Positions 25,914-35,541 are shown, numbered from the stretch's first letter. The stretch: DNA of 64,000 nucleotides from Paraburkholderia bannensis (GCF_014200455.1 NZ_JACHBW010000020.1:62001-126000), one strand, 5' to 3'. Notes: generated from the sequence alone by a model not told the origin. Made by a program: numbers and translations.

Positions 25914-25932
25914 GCCATCGAGGCATCGACTG

Positions 25933-25969
25933 ACGACAAAGCCCAGGGGCTTGCCCTGGGCTTTGTCGT
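25933..25969. terminator. Strong hairpin terminator
   Basis: ACGACAAAGCCCAGGG and CCCTGGGCTTTGTCGT form a 16-bp stem with a 5-nt loop between two genes that converge on it, followed by a short T-rich stretch (TTCTT). It probably serves both directions. Confidence 0.8.
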
Positions 25970-26030
25970 TTCTTGCTCGCGCTGCTTGAGGCTCGGATTG
26001 CCGCTCGCAACGGGCGGCCCGGCACGATCA

Positions 26031-26900
26031 TTACTGCTGGATCGTCGCGTTCTTCATCTGCTCCGCGGTGAACTGCGCCGCCGCCTTCTGCAAGGCCATC
26101 GCCTGTAACTGCTGCTTCACCGTCTCTTTGGCCTGATCGTACGGCGGGATCTGCGGCGGGCGCTTCGCGTCGAGCTTGACGATCACCCAGACGTTGCCGA
26201 GATGAACCGGTTGCGGCGAGATACCGCCAACCGGCAATTGCGCAATGGTCTGCGCCAGCGGCAAAGGCACGCCCTGGGTCTTGCCCTCGGCTACCGGCAC
26301 CGGATAGCTGACCCACGGCATCAGTCCGCCGTCGGTCTTGGTCGGCGCGACGCTGTATTGCCTGGCGAGCGCGTCGAACGCCTGACCCGACTTCGCTTTG
26401 GCGAGCACCTGCTTCGCCGTCGTTTCGTCCGTCACCGCGATGACGCGCGGCTGGAATTCGTTCTTGCCGAGCGACGCGACGAGCGCCTCGTAGCGCGCCT
26501 TCACCTGATCGTCGCTCACCTGGTCAGCATGGAGGTTGTCCTTCAGATACAACTGGATTTGCGTGCCGACCCTGGCATCGGCGCTCGTCGCCTGCTGCAC
26601 TTCCGGCTTCGTGTCGTAGTGGGCCTTTACGGCAGCCTGGCGCAATACCTCGCGCGCGATCAGTTCTTCCTTGAGAGCCTGACGCATCTGCAGCGAGTCG
26701 GGCTGGCCGGTTTTCGCCGATACCTCGCGCACCACGGCATCGAGTTGACTCTTCGGGACGGTCACGCCGTTGACGACGGCGATCGCGTCTGCCGGGAGTG
26801 TCGATGCGGGCGCGTCGGCGGCCTGCGCGGACGATGCGAGCGCCATAGCGGCAAATGCAGACAGGCCGGCAGCGCGGATCACGTTGTGGAATCGGAACAT
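26031..26900 (-). CDS. Periplasmic parvulin-type peptidyl-prolyl isomerase
   Basis: A 289-residue secreted foldase. The signal peptide (FRFHNVIRAAGLSAFAAMALASSAQA) is cut before ADAPAS. A SurA/PrsA-type N-terminal chaperone region (AIAVVNGVTVPKSQLDAVVREV, LKEELIAREVLRQAA) leads to one rotamase domain (QPRVIAVTDETTAKQVLAKAKSGQAFDALARQYSVAPTKTDGGLMPWV, HLGNVWVIVKLDAKR). It would help fold outer-membrane or periplasmic proteins. Burkholderiales carry several such genes. It is a single gene with a terminator at its 3' side. Confidence 0.9.
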   Translation of the reverse strand: MFRFHNVIRAAGLSAFAAMALASSAQAADAPASTLPADAIAVVNGVTVPKSQLDAVVREVSAKTGQPDSLQMRQALKEELIAREVLRQAAVKAHYDTKPEVQQATSADARVGTQIQLYLKDNLHADQVSDDQVKARYEALVASLGKNEFQPRVIAVTDETTAKQVLAKAKSGQAFDALARQYSVAPTKTDGGLMPWVSYPVPVAEGKTQGVPLPLAQTIAQLPVGGISPQPVHLGNVWVIVKLDAKRPPQIPPYDQAKETVKQQLQAMALQKAAAQFTAEQMKNATIQQ

Positions 26901-27167
26901 GGGTACACCTTTATGGGAAAAAACGGCTAAAAATTCCAGTTAAGCGTCCCAAGCGCAAGCGTAGCGCGCCGGCCTATTGATGCAGGTCGACAAAGTTGCA
27001 GGAATACACGAGGCTCGATGCGCCTGTCGCTTCATATCGGCACATCCGCCCATGTGCAGGACTACCAGGCGTTGCGGATCGGAAAGTCGATCTCGTCGAC
27101 TTCGCGCTTCGTGCGCCGCGAAGAGATCGTCGCGGCGAGGGCGTGACCGTGGCCGGCCCTCTGCGTG

Positions 27168-27710
27168 TCAGAACTCGTACGCTGCGCTTTGCGCCAACGC
27201 CACAAACGGCCCATTCAACGTACGGTTGTGATGGGCAATGATCTCGCGCGCATGGAGATCGGGCGTATCGACCGTGGTGTGCGCGTCCTCGATCAGCACC
27301 GCGCGCAAACCCAGATCGAACACCGCGCGGCAGGTCGTATCGACGCAATATTGCGTCTTCATGCCCACGATCGCCAGTTCGCCCACGTCGTCTTCGGCTA
27401 GCCATTGCCGGAGTTCCGTGCCGATGAAGCAATTGGGCCGCGTTTTCACAAAGACGGTATCGCGCGCGTCGTCCACATCGAGTCCACTCACCAGCTTCGT
27501 CAATTCACTATCGGGCGCGATGGGCGAACCGGCCGGGCCGGTGTGGCGCGCGGCATAGATCGGCGCACCCGCTGCGCGTGCGCGGGCGATCAGCATGTTG
27601 ATATTGGCGAGCACGCGCGCACCCTCGTAGGGCGGCGGATTGCCGTTGAACAGCCCAACCTGCATATCGACGATCAACAGCGCGCGGCGGCTTGAAGCGC
27701 TGGCTTGCAT
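27168..27710 (-). CDS. Isochorismatase-family cysteine hydrolase
   Basis: A 180-residue cytoplasmic hydrolase with the family's catalytic triad visible: Asp15 in LLIVDMQVG, Lys89 in VFVKTRPN and Cys122 in GMKTQYCVDTTC, with the cis-peptide region just before it. The family includes isochorismatase, nicotinamidase and carbamoyl hydrolases; the reaction here is unknown. It is divergent from an IclR gene about 460 nt away, which could regulate it. Confidence 0.88.
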   Translation of the reverse strand: MQASASSRRALLIVDMQVGLFNGNPPPYEGARVLANINMLIARARAAGAPIYAARHTGPAGSPIAPDSELTKLVSGLDVDDARDTVFVKTRPNCFIGTELRQWLAEDDVGELAIVGMKTQYCVDTTCRAVFDLGLRAVLIEDAHTTVDTPDLHAREIIAHHNRTLNGPFVALAQSAAYEF

Positions 27711-27982
27711 GGCGTTTCTCCTTTCATGACGACGGTGATGCCCGCTTTGGCGCCGGCGCGGACAGGAGAAACGGCAAGGCCCCGTCCGTTACCGGCGGGG
27801 CCTTGCGGCAGATACGAATGAAACGACCGAACCGTGCTCGCGTATCGACCTCACGACCCGCCAGAGGCGGCCGTGGTAGTCGTAGTCGTGCGTGCGATGT
27901 GGTGCAGGTTCATGTCGTCGATGATGCAGGACTGCGATGATCTGCGTCAATCTCCTACGCGGTCGTTCGATCCCCAAAATCC

Positions 27983-27998
27983 GGATTTCGCGAAATCC
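27983..27998. promoter_or_regulatory. Perfect 16-bp palindrome, candidate IclR operator
   Basis: GGATTTCGCGAAATCC is fully self-complementary and lies between an isochorismatase-type gene and an IclR gene that diverge. IclR-type operators are palindromes of this size; binding is inferred. Confidence 0.5.
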
Positions 27999-28073
27999 AT
28001 CCACAACGCATACGGTTCGGATAGCGGCAAAGCGTCGCGCTTTCGAAAAAATGAGCCTGTCGTCTTAAAAAAA

Positions 28074-28103
28074 TTGTTCTAGCGCAAAGGTCAAGGCTAG
28101 AAT
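28074..28103 (+). promoter_or_regulatory. Sigma-70-like promoter of the IclR gene
   Basis: TTGTTC (28074-28079) and TAGAAT (28098-28103) are 18 nt apart, 69 nt upstream of the IclR start codon. Confidence 0.5.
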
Positions 28104-28172
28104 GCCGGCTTTGCTGCCCGGTACACCGTGTTAACCCCTAGTACCGTCCTCATCCCGAAGAAGGAATCCGAC

Positions 28173-29051
28173 ATGAAAGACCCACTCGCCCGCGACCGCG
28201 AGAGCGCTGCCCGCGCCGACGAGGCGGCCGATTCATCCAGCGAAAACACGCTCGTCAGCGCGCTCGCGCGGGGCATCCGGATTCTGCAGTGCTTCTCTAT
28301 GGGGGCGTCGGAGCTGTCCGCGCGCGAACTGGTGGAGCGCACCGGCTTGCCCAAGCCCACCGCCCTGCGCCTGATCAACACGCTCTGCGAATTCGGCCTG
28401 CTGCGCCACTCCGAGCGCATTTCGAAGTATGTGCTGGGCACGGAGATGCTGAGCCTCGCCGCGCCCGCGCTCGGCCGCATGACGGTGCGCCAGATCGCGC
28501 GGCCGATGATGCAGGAGCTGGCCGATTACTGCCAGGGCCAGGTGAAGCTCGCGGTGGGCCATCGCATGAACCTGGCGTACGCGGAGGTCATCCAGGGCGC
28601 GGGTAGTTCGGTGTATCGCGCGGAGATCGGCACGCGGGTCTCGCTGTCGCGCACGGCAGCGGGCCGCGCGTATCTGTGGGCCGTGCCGCCCGCGGCGCGC
28701 GAGCAATATCTGCAGAACACGCTTGCGCTCGATCGCGCCAAGGGCGAGTTGCTCGCGCAACGCATCGCGCAGGCACAGCAGCAGTTACGCGAGATCGGCT
28801 GCACGGTGTCGTATGGCGACATGCAGCGCGAGATTCACTCGGTAGCGATTCCGCTGGCCTCGCCCATCGACGACGAGTACTGGGTGTTCAGCTGTTCGAT
28901 AGCCGTGTTCAACCTCAATGGCAACCAGCTGATCGACGATATCGCCCCGCGTCTGATGTCGCTCGTGCGCCGCGTGGAGACATCGCTGGGCAGCATGAGC
29001 GGCGCCGCGCACTACGCGGAAACGCGCCCGTGGGCGCTGGCGACGGCCTGA
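28173..29051 (+). CDS. IclR-family transcriptional regulator
   Basis: A 292-residue regulator. The ATG at 28173 (MKDPLARDRES) follows AAGGA; an upstream ATG lacks such a site. The winged helix spans about residues 28-90 (LVSALARGIRILQCF, ELSARELVERTGLPKPTALRLINTLCEFGLL). The effector domain contains GTRVSLSRTAAGRAYLWA and HSVAIPLASP. It is not a close relative of the two IclR proteins in the first 7.5 kb. The target is probably the divergent hydrolase gene or itself. Confidence 0.9.
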   Translation: MKDPLARDRESAARADEAADSSSENTLVSALARGIRILQCFSMGASELSARELVERTGLPKPTALRLINTLCEFGLLRHSERISKYVLGTEMLSLAAPALGRMTVRQIARPMMQELADYCQGQVKLAVGHRMNLAYAEVIQGAGSSVYRAEIGTRVSLSRTAAGRAYLWAVPPAAREQYLQNTLALDRAKGELLAQRIAQAQQQLREIGCTVSYGDMQREIHSVAIPLASPIDDEYWVFSCSIAVFNLNGNQLIDDIAPRLMSLVRRVETSLGSMSGAAHYAETRPWALATA

Positions 29052-29145
29052 ATGCGTCTGCACGTGCCCGAGCACGCCTGGTCGACCAGACCGTAGCGCC
29101 GGCCGCCGCCAGCAGCGCGGCAACGCCCCGTGCGCTCACCTCTCC

Positions 29146-31260
29146 TCAGCCCACTTCACCCGCGGCGAACGCAGCCGCAGCCGCCGCCGACACCGGCGAC
29201 CCCGACAGGCTCAGCTTGCCGCTGGCCACCAGTTGCGCGAGCGGCACCGGGCGGCCCAGCAGAAAGCCCTGCACCTCATCGCAGCCTTCGCCCGCGAGCA
29301 GATCGAACTGATCCTGCGTCTCGATGCCTTCGGCCAGCACCGGAATCCCCAGACTCTTGCCCAGCGCCAGCACCGCGCGAATGATCGCCGTTGCCTGGCG
29401 GCTCGATTCGGCTTCGCTCACGAACGACTGATCGAGCTTGATCTTGTCGAACGGGAACGAGCGCAGCGTATCGAGCGACGAATAACCCGTGCCGAAGTCG
29501 TCGAGCGCGAGACTCACGCCCAGCGCCTTGATGCGCTGAAGCGTTTCGAGCGAGCGCTCGCGGTCGGCGAAGATGGTCGATTCGGTCAGTTCGAGTTCGA
29601 GGCGCGAAGGCGGCAACCCGGTTTGCTCCAGCACCTCGGCCACCAGCGAGGGCAGATCCGCGTGCGCGAACTGCACCGCCGAAAGATTGACGGCCACCTT
29701 GCACGGCGGCTGCCACGTGACGGCGCGCGAGCAGGCTTCGCGCAGCACCCAGGCGCCGATCGCGAGAATCAGCCCGTTTTCTTCGGCCAGTGGAATGAAC
29801 ACACCCGGTGAAATAAAGCCCTGGCGCGGATGCTCCCAGCGCAGCAGCGCTTCGTAGCCGCAGATTTCGCCGCTCGCGATCGAGGTCTGCACCTGGTAGT
29901 GCACGCTCAACTGTCCGCGCGAAAGCGCGTCGCGCAGGTCGGCCGCCAGCGAGCGGCGCGCACGCGCCGTCTCGTCCATCTTCGGTTCGTAGAAGCACAC
30001 CGAGCGCGTAAGATCCGCCTTCGCGCGATACATCGCGAGATCGGCGTTATTGATCAGCACGGTCTTGCTGGTGGCGTCGTCCGGATAGATCGCGACGCCC
30101 ATGCTGGCGCCGGAATTCACTTCCCAGTCGTCATAGCGGATCGGGCGGAACAGCGCCGTCTCCAGCCGGTTCAGGAAGTCGTCGAGCGTTTCGCGTTGCG
30201 AGAAGCGGCGCAGCGCCACGAATTCGTCGCCGCCCACGCGCGCGACGAATTCGTCCTCGCGCACGAGGCTCTTGAAACGCAGCGCCAGGATGCGCAGCAC
30301 CTCGTCGCCCGCGTGGTGGCCGCGCAGATCGTTGATGTCCTTGAAGCGGTTCAGGTCGATGCCCACCAGCGCCAGCTTGCCGCCGTGCGCCGCGGTGCGG
30401 GCGACTTCGGTGTCGAGACGTTCGTTGAAGCCCGCCCGGTTCGGCAGGCCGGTGAGCATGTCGGAAAGCGCCATGGTGCGCAGATGCTCGACCGATTCGG
30501 CGCGCACGCTGTCGTCCAGCAGATAGCTCACGAGGCCGGCACCCGCGATGATGAAGGCCATGCCCGCCACCGCCAGCGCCAGCGCCTCAAGCGCGGCAGG
30601 GTTGGCGACATGCGAATCGATGGCGAGCGGTTCGATCCCGAACGCGCACATGCCGATGAAGTGCAGCGTGGCGATGGCGGTGGCAAGCAGCCCCGCAACC
30701 GTGGCCACCTGGGCGCGCGTACCGATCACGCTGCCGCCGATATTTGCCGCGCCCGGCTTGCGCGCAGCCTGATCGAACGCGAGTGCGCCGAACACCACCG
30801 AGAACACGATCGACACCACCAGGTACGGCCGGTTCCACATCACGATGCCTTCGACGCGATAGGCCGTCATGCCGGTGTAGTGCATCAGCGCGATCGCCAG
30901 CCCGACCAGCGCGCCGCCGATCGCGGGCGTGGCGCGCGTCCAGCCGCTGCACGCCACGAAGATGCCGAGGAAACTGCCGACCAGCGCGATAAGCAGCGAA
31001 ACGATGGTCAACACCGGATCGAAAGTCACGGGCACGCCCGGTTCATAGCCGAGCATCGCCACGAAGTGCGTGCACCAGATCGCGACCGCCGCCGTGGTGG
31101 CCGCGAGGAACTGCCAGCCCGCGCGCTGCATGCCGTGCGTGGCGAACGCACGCCGCACGAGGCGCGCCGTCACCCACGAGCCCGCGCCGCAGATCAGCAC
31201 GGCCACGATAACGAGCCACGGATTGTGCCTGTTGACGATGCAGCCCAACACGTTGATCAC
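29146..31260 (-). CDS. MHYT-GGDEF-EAL cyclic-di-GMP signalling protein
   Basis: A 704-residue membrane protein. Residues about 10-250 are an MHYT sensor with seven hydrophobic segments and the repeated motifs CTHFVAM, LMHYTGM and LHFIGM, thought to bind copper or sense gases. A GGDEF domain follows (LTGLPNRAGFNERL, active-site RVGGDEF intact), then an EAL domain with the intact motif CGYEALLRWEHP, the NLSAVQF and DDFGTGYSSL segments, and ExE in ELTEST. Both synthase and phosphodiesterase sites look complete. The C-terminus is Ala-rich. The start codon is GTG at 31260, preceded by GGAGG. It stands alone. Confidence 0.93.
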   Translation of the reverse strand: MINVLGCIVNRHNPWLVIVAVLICGAGSWVTARLVRRAFATHGMQRAGWQFLAATTAAVAIWCTHFVAMLGYEPGVPVTFDPVLTIVSLLIALVGSFLGIFVACSGWTRATPAIGGALVGLAIALMHYTGMTAYRVEGIVMWNRPYLVVSIVFSVVFGALAFDQAARKPGAANIGGSVIGTRAQVATVAGLLATAIATLHFIGMCAFGIEPLAIDSHVANPAALEALALAVAGMAFIIAGAGLVSYLLDDSVRAESVEHLRTMALSDMLTGLPNRAGFNERLDTEVARTAAHGGKLALVGIDLNRFKDINDLRGHHAGDEVLRILALRFKSLVREDEFVARVGGDEFVALRRFSQRETLDDFLNRLETALFRPIRYDDWEVNSGASMGVAIYPDDATSKTVLINNADLAMYRAKADLTRSVCFYEPKMDETARARRSLAADLRDALSRGQLSVHYQVQTSIASGEICGYEALLRWEHPRQGFISPGVFIPLAEENGLILAIGAWVLREACSRAVTWQPPCKVAVNLSAVQFAHADLPSLVAEVLEQTGLPPSRLELELTESTIFADRERSLETLQRIKALGVSLALDDFGTGYSSLDTLRSFPFDKIKLDQSFVSEAESSRQATAIIRAVLALGKSLGIPVLAEGIETQDQFDLLAGEGCDEVQGFLLGRPVPLAQLVASGKLSLSGSPVSAAAAAAFAAGEVG

Positions 31261-31688
31261 GGGAAGGCCTCCTTAAAGCCTGGATTTATTAGCGACTTCT
31301 TTTGCTGCGGTACTTTTTGCAGCCGACCTTCAGGGCGGCCCGCCGGCTTCGGACGCAGGGCGCGACGATGTCACGACGCAACGCCGCCGCGCCGCGCTAT
31401 CGAGCCGAAGCGTGAGCCAATGTCGAAACGGGGAAATCGGAACGGGCAGATCTCGCGTGACGCGCACGCAGACCATTTGCCAGTTTACGGCAGCTATGCC
31501 GCATAACTTTATAAAGCCCTTTTTTATTCGAGTATTTGCAAACGTTTGACGCGAACATTTCGGCAAATTGCGCGGGTTTTTGCTGATTCGCGCTAGAAGC
31601 CGCCAAGCGCCGGTGCTGTTTTCGTATGCGGTTTTGCCTTCTTGAATAGAATCGGGCTCCGTATCAATCCGATGCCGGGAGTGCGAGC
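31261..31688. other. Divergent intergenic region
   Basis: About 430 nt without a gene. It is AT-rich at 31500-31570 and there holds the palindrome CAAACGTTTG (31539-31548), a LacI-like half-turn motif, but no LacI regulator lies in the window. It must contain the promoters of the cyclic-di-GMP gene and the hydrolase gene; no clean -35/-10 pair was found. Confidence 0.4.
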
Positions 31689-32894
31689 ATGGCGCGTGTT
31701 CTTGCTATGTCTGGAACGACCCTCTCTCTAGCGGGCTTCCTGCGGCGCGTGGGGCGCACGCTCTGCATCGCCGCGTTGCTCGCCGGGCTACTGCCTGGCG
31801 TCCATGCCGATGAACCCGGCGATCACGCGCCCTGGCACGTGGGCCTGAGTTCGCGCGTCGTTCATCCCGCGGTCGAGCGCAACTGGCGCGGCGCGGCCAC
31901 CGCGCGACTGCTCACCCAGATCTGGTATCCCGTCGCGCCCGGCACGCCCGAAACGCCGCGCGAGATTGGCCGGCCCGGCGACCCGATATTCCGCGGCCAG
32001 CCCGTCGCCAGCGACGCTGCGCTGGCCGGTGATGCGCACACGCGCTTTGCCCTCGTGCTGCTGTCGCACGGCACGGGCGGCAGCGCCAACGACCAGGACT
32101 GGCTCGCCAGCGCCCTCGCCGCGCACGGCTACATCGTCGCGGCTGTCAATCATCCGGGCAATAACGAACTCGAACCGCTCACGCGCGAGGGCTTTCTGCT
32201 TTGGTGGGAACGCGCGAGCGATCTGAGCAATGTGCTCGACGCTCTGCTCGCTGATCCGCAGTTTGGGCCGCATATCGATCAGACGCGCATTGGCGCGGCG
32301 GGGTTTTCGCTGGGCGGCTATACGGTGCTGGAACTCGCGGGCGCACGCACGGACGTCGATGCGCTGGAGGCGTTCTGCCGTTCACCGCAGGCCGATGCGA
32401 TCTGCCATCCTCCGGAAGCCAAACGCCTGGCCGGCACGGCAAGCGATGGGAGTGGCGCAAGTGGCGCAAGCGGCGCAAGCGTGCCGCACCCGCCGCCCAC
32501 GCCTGAAATGCGCGCCTCGTTCGCACGCTCCGGCGATTCGTACCGCGATGCCCGCGTGCGGGCCGTGTTCGCGATTGCACCCGCGCTGGGCGAAGCTTTC
32601 GACGCCGACGCCTTCAAAGCCGTATCGATTCCCGTTGCCCTGCTCGCGGGCACCGCCGATATCACCGTGCCGCCGGACACCAACGTGCGCCGCATCGCGG
32701 GTTTCCTGCCGCAAGCGAGCCTGACGATGGTGCCAGGCGCTTCGCACTACACGTTCCTCGACGTCTGTTTGCCAGGCGCCGCCGTGCGTCTCGCGCGCAT
32801 CTGCAAGGACGGCCCGGGCGTGGACCGGGACGCCGTCCATGCGCTAACGGCTAACGAGGCGCTGGCGTTCTTCGACCGTTACCTGGCGAAGTGA
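31689..32894 (+). CDS. Secreted dienelactone-hydrolase-like alpha/beta hydrolase
   Basis: A 401-residue exported hydrolase. The signal peptide ends at about residue 40 (LLPGVHA cut before DEPGDH). The fold resembles platelet-activating-factor acetylhydrolase and predicted dienelactone hydrolases: LLTQIWYPV, LVLLSHGTGGS, nucleophile Ser207 in GAAGFSLGGYT, VALLAGTADITVPPDTN and His in PGASHYTFLD. Residues about 255-263 form a SGA tripeptide repeat in an inserted loop. GGGAG precedes the ATG. Ester or lactone hydrolysis in the periplasm is likely; substrate unknown. Confidence 0.87.
   Translation: MARVLAMSGTTLSLAGFLRRVGRTLCIAALLAGLLPGVHADEPGDHAPWHVGLSSRVVHPAVERNWRGAATARLLTQIWYPVAPGTPETPREIGRPGDPIFRGQPVASDAALAGDAHTRFALVLLSHGTGGSANDQDWLASALAAHGYIVAAVNHPGNNELEPLTREGFLLWWERASDLSNVLDALLADPQFGPHIDQTRIGAAGFSLGGYTVLELAGARTDVDALEAFCRSPQADAICHPPEAKRLAGTASDGSGASGASGASVPHPPPTPEMRASFARSGDSYRDARVRAVFAIAPALGEAFDADAFKAVSIPVALLAGTADITVPPDTNVRRIAGFLPQASLTMVPGASHYTFLDVCLPGAAVRLARICKDGPGVDRDAVHALTANEALAFFDRYLAK
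32451..32477 (+). repeat. Three 9-bp tandem units inside the hydrolase gene
   Basis: AGTGGCGCA, AGTGGCGCA and AGCGGCGCA follow each other and encode the Ser-Gly-Ala repeats of a surface loop. Copy number could vary by slippage without breaking the frame. Confidence 0.7.
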
Positions 32895-32953
32895 GCGATC
32901 AAATGAGCAAACAAACGAGCGAACGAGCGAAATAACCGCACGACGAAGCGCTA

Positions 32954-33475
32954 TCAGATCACCGCGTCAGACGGAGCGAGCGTCACGCGGGTGGCCAGCG
33001 CGCTCAGCGCGATCGCGTGGATCATCTGGCTGACCGTGGTGCAGGCATCGCTGAGCACGGTGACTTTCTTGTAGTCGTCGGCGCGCCGGGACAGCGCCGT
33101 ATGCGTCACGCAGTTCTGCGTCATCATCCCGCACAGGATCAGTTCATCGACGCCCAGGCCCTGCAAGGTGTCGTGCAGCGTGGTGCGCTCGAAGGCGTCC
33201 GCGAACTGCTTGATGACCACGGGTGCATCGGGCGCGGCCGCCTGGATGCGCGCATGCGTTTCCACGCCCACGGTGCCCGCATTGAAGAACGGCGCATTGC
33301 CCTTGGCGGCGTCGGCGACGTGCTGGACGTGGATCACCGGGATGCCCTTCGCCTGCGCACGGCCGATGGCGCGCTCGACCACGGCGAGCGTGGCGTCGGC
33401 GTTCCAGAGTTCGAACGCGCCGCCGGGGAAGTAGTCGTTCTGCAGGTCGATAACGATCAGCGCGGGTTGGCTCAT
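32954..33475 (-). CDS. Isochorismatase-family cysteine hydrolase
   Basis: A 173-residue cytoplasmic hydrolase with Asp10 (LIVIDLQNDYFPGG), Lys89 (VVIKQFADAF) and Cys122 (GMMTQNCVTHT), the same triad positions as the hydrolase at 27168-27710 but only distantly alike otherwise. HVQHVADAAKG and FERTTLHDTLQ are typical of the nicotinamidase/YcaC-like branch. It is convergent to the secreted hydrolase gene and divergent from the acyl-CoA dehydrogenase gene at 33666. The substrate is unknown. Confidence 0.87.
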   Translation of the reverse strand: MSQPALIVIDLQNDYFPGGAFELWNADATLAVVERAIGRAQAKGIPVIHVQHVADAAKGNAPFFNAGTVGVETHARIQAAAPDAPVVIKQFADAFERTTLHDTLQGLGVDELILCGMMTQNCVTHTALSRRADDYKKVTVLSDACTTVSQMIHAIALSALATRVTLAPSDAVI

Positions 33476-33665
33476 GCAAATACTCCTGGTCTTTAAGTGA
33501 GAGTGCGGGATGTACGCGCCGGTCAGTCTACGCCAGCCTGGCGCACGCGATGGTTTCAGGGTGCGATCGTATCGCCTGGCTCAGTAAAATCCCAATAGCA
33601 CGACCGTTCTATTTTCGTGTAGGCTGGCGCTCTCACTCGTCACCTTCTTCGCGAGACCGCCTGCC

Positions 33666-35516
33666 ATGTCGCTGATCTTCTCCCGCCGTGACCTGAATTT
33701 CCTGCTCTACGAATGGCTCGACGTCGAGCGTCTCACGCGCATCGCGCGTTACGCGGATCATTCGCGCGAGACCTTCGACGCCGCGCTGGACACCTGCGAG
33801 AAGATCGCCACCGACCTGTTCGCGCCGCACAACAAGAAGAACGATCAGCACGAACCGCATTTCGATGGCGAGACCGTCACCATCATCCCCGAAGTCAAGA
33901 CCGCCTTAAAGGCCTTCTGCGAAGCCGGGCTGATGGCGGCGGGTCAGGACTACGAATACGGCGGCATGCAACTGCCGCTGGTGGTCGAGAAAGCCGGCTT
34001 TGCCTGGTTCAAGGCCGCCAACGTGGGATCGAGCGCCTATCCATTTCTGACCATCGGCAATGCCAACCTGCTGCTCGCACACGGCAGCGAGAAGCAGATC
34101 GAGACCTTCGTGAAGCCCGAACTGGAAGGGCGCTACTTCGGCACGATGTGTCTTTCGGAGCCGCAGGCGGGTTCGTCGCTCTCCGATGTGGCCACGCGCG
34201 CCGATTTCGAAGGCGAATCGGCGCTGGGCGCGCAGTATCGTCTGCGCGGCAACAAGATGTGGATTTCGGGCGGCGAGCACGAGCTGTCGGAAAACATCGT
34301 GCATCTGGTGCTGGCGAAGATTCCGGGCCCGGACGGCAAGCTGATTCCTGGCGTGAAGGGCATCTCGCTCTTCGTGGTGCCGAAGTATCTCGTCAACGAA
34401 GACGGCACGCGCGGCGAGCACAACGACGTGGTGCTCGCGGGCCTCAATCACAAGATGGGGTATCGCGGCACCACCAACTGCCTGCTCAATTTCGGCGAAG
34501 GCACGAAGTACGCGCCGGGCGGCCGCGCTGGCGCGATCGGCTATCTGGTGGGCGAGCCGCACAAAGGTCTCGCCTACATGTTCCATATGATGAACGAGGC
34601 GCGCATCGGCGTGGGTCTGGGCGCGACGATGCTCGGCTACACCGGCTATCTGCATGCGCTCGATTACGCGCGCAATCGTCCGCAGGGGCGCGGCATGGGC
34701 GCGGCGGGCAAGGACCCGGCATCGCCGCAGATCAAGCTGGTCGAACATGCCGACGTGCGCCGCATGCTGCTCGCGCAAAAGAGCTATGTGGAAGGCGCGC
34801 TCGCGCTCACGCTCTGGTGCGCGAAGCTCGTGGACGAAGCCCGCGCCATCGACGACGATGCCGCGCGCGAACCGCTTACGCTGCTGCTCGATCTGCTCAC
34901 GCCGATCGCCAAAAGCTGGCCGTCGCAATGGTGCCTCGCCGCCAACGACCTCGCCATTCAGGTACACGGCGGCTATGGCTACACGCGCGAATACAACGTC
35001 GAACAGTTCTATCGCGACAATCGGCTCAATCCGATCCATGAAGGCACGCACGGCATTCAGGGCCTCGATCTGCTGGGCCGCAAGGTGACGATCAAGGACG
35101 GCGCGGCGCTCAAGCTGTTCGCGCAACGCGTGCAGGCGACGCTCGACCGCGCACGTTCAAACGGCGACGCGCAGGACGCGGCCCATGCACGCGCGCTGGA
35201 AGCGGCGCTTGAACGGCTGCAGGCAGTCACGCGCGCGCTGTGGGCGGCGGGCGATCCGAACGTGACGCTCGCGAATGCTTCGGTGTACCTGGAAGCGTTC
35301 GGTCATGTGGTGGTGGCGTGGATCTGGCTCGAACAGGCGCTGTCTGCACGCGCGGCGCTCAAGCACGCACAGGGCGACGATGCCGGCTTCTATCGCGGCA
35401 AGCTGGCAGCGGCAAGGTACTTTTTCGCGTGGGAATTGCCGAAAACCTCCGCGCAGTTCGATCTGCTCACCTCGCTCGATCGCACCACGCTCGACATGCA
35501 GGACGCGTGGTTCTAG
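33666..35516 (+). CDS. Acyl-CoA dehydrogenase, long (FadE5/AidB-like C-terminal extension)
   Basis: A 616-residue FAD enzyme for the first step of fatty-acid beta-oxidation. Landmarks are FCEAGLMAAGQDYEYGGMQLP, MCLSEPQAGSSLSDV (FAD/substrate contact), KMWISGGEHEL, VGLGATMLGYTGYLHALDYARNRPQGR, IQVHGGYGYTREYNVEQFYRDNRLNPIHEGTHGIQ with the probable catalytic Glu in HEGT, and the extra C-terminal helical domain of the 600-residue group. It is a single gene, ended by the hairpin at 35542-35573. Such enzymes usually use medium to long chains; chain length here is inferred. Confidence 0.93.
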   Translation: MSLIFSRRDLNFLLYEWLDVERLTRIARYADHSRETFDAALDTCEKIATDLFAPHNKKNDQHEPHFDGETVTIIPEVKTALKAFCEAGLMAAGQDYEYGGMQLPLVVEKAGFAWFKAANVGSSAYPFLTIGNANLLLAHGSEKQIETFVKPELEGRYFGTMCLSEPQAGSSLSDVATRADFEGESALGAQYRLRGNKMWISGGEHELSENIVHLVLAKIPGPDGKLIPGVKGISLFVVPKYLVNEDGTRGEHNDVVLAGLNHKMGYRGTTNCLLNFGEGTKYAPGGRAGAIGYLVGEPHKGLAYMFHMMNEARIGVGLGATMLGYTGYLHALDYARNRPQGRGMGAAGKDPASPQIKLVEHADVRRMLLAQKSYVEGALALTLWCAKLVDEARAIDDDAAREPLTLLLDLLTPIAKSWPSQWCLAANDLAIQVHGGYGYTREYNVEQFYRDNRLNPIHEGTHGIQGLDLLGRKVTIKDGAALKLFAQRVQATLDRARSNGDAQDAAHARALEAALERLQAVTRALWAAGDPNVTLANASVYLEAFGHVVVAWIWLEQALSARAALKHAQGDDAGFYRGKLAAARYFFAWELPKTSAQFDLLTSLDRTTLDMQDAWF

Positions 35517-35541
35517 ACAAGCCTTTCAGCCGATAAAAAAA

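Larger units (their letters stand above)
27711..28172. other. Divergent intergenic region with hairpin and palindrome
   Basis: No convincing gene in about 460 nt. It holds a GC-rich hairpin at 27775-27805 (CAAGGCCCCG and CGGGGCCTTG, 11-nt loop) in the leader of the hydrolase gene, the perfect palindrome at 27983-27998, and a promoter for the IclR gene at 28074-28103. Confidence 0.55.

Noticed and set aside
27065..27135. Minus-strand segment ending KREVDEIDFPIRNAW and a stop, resembling a protein C-terminus
   Set aside because: Too short, with no upstream domain in the same frame; possible relic but not supportable.
31539..31548. CAAACGTTTG as a LacI-family operator
   Set aside because: Only 10 bp and no LacI-family regulator in the window; kept only as a note.
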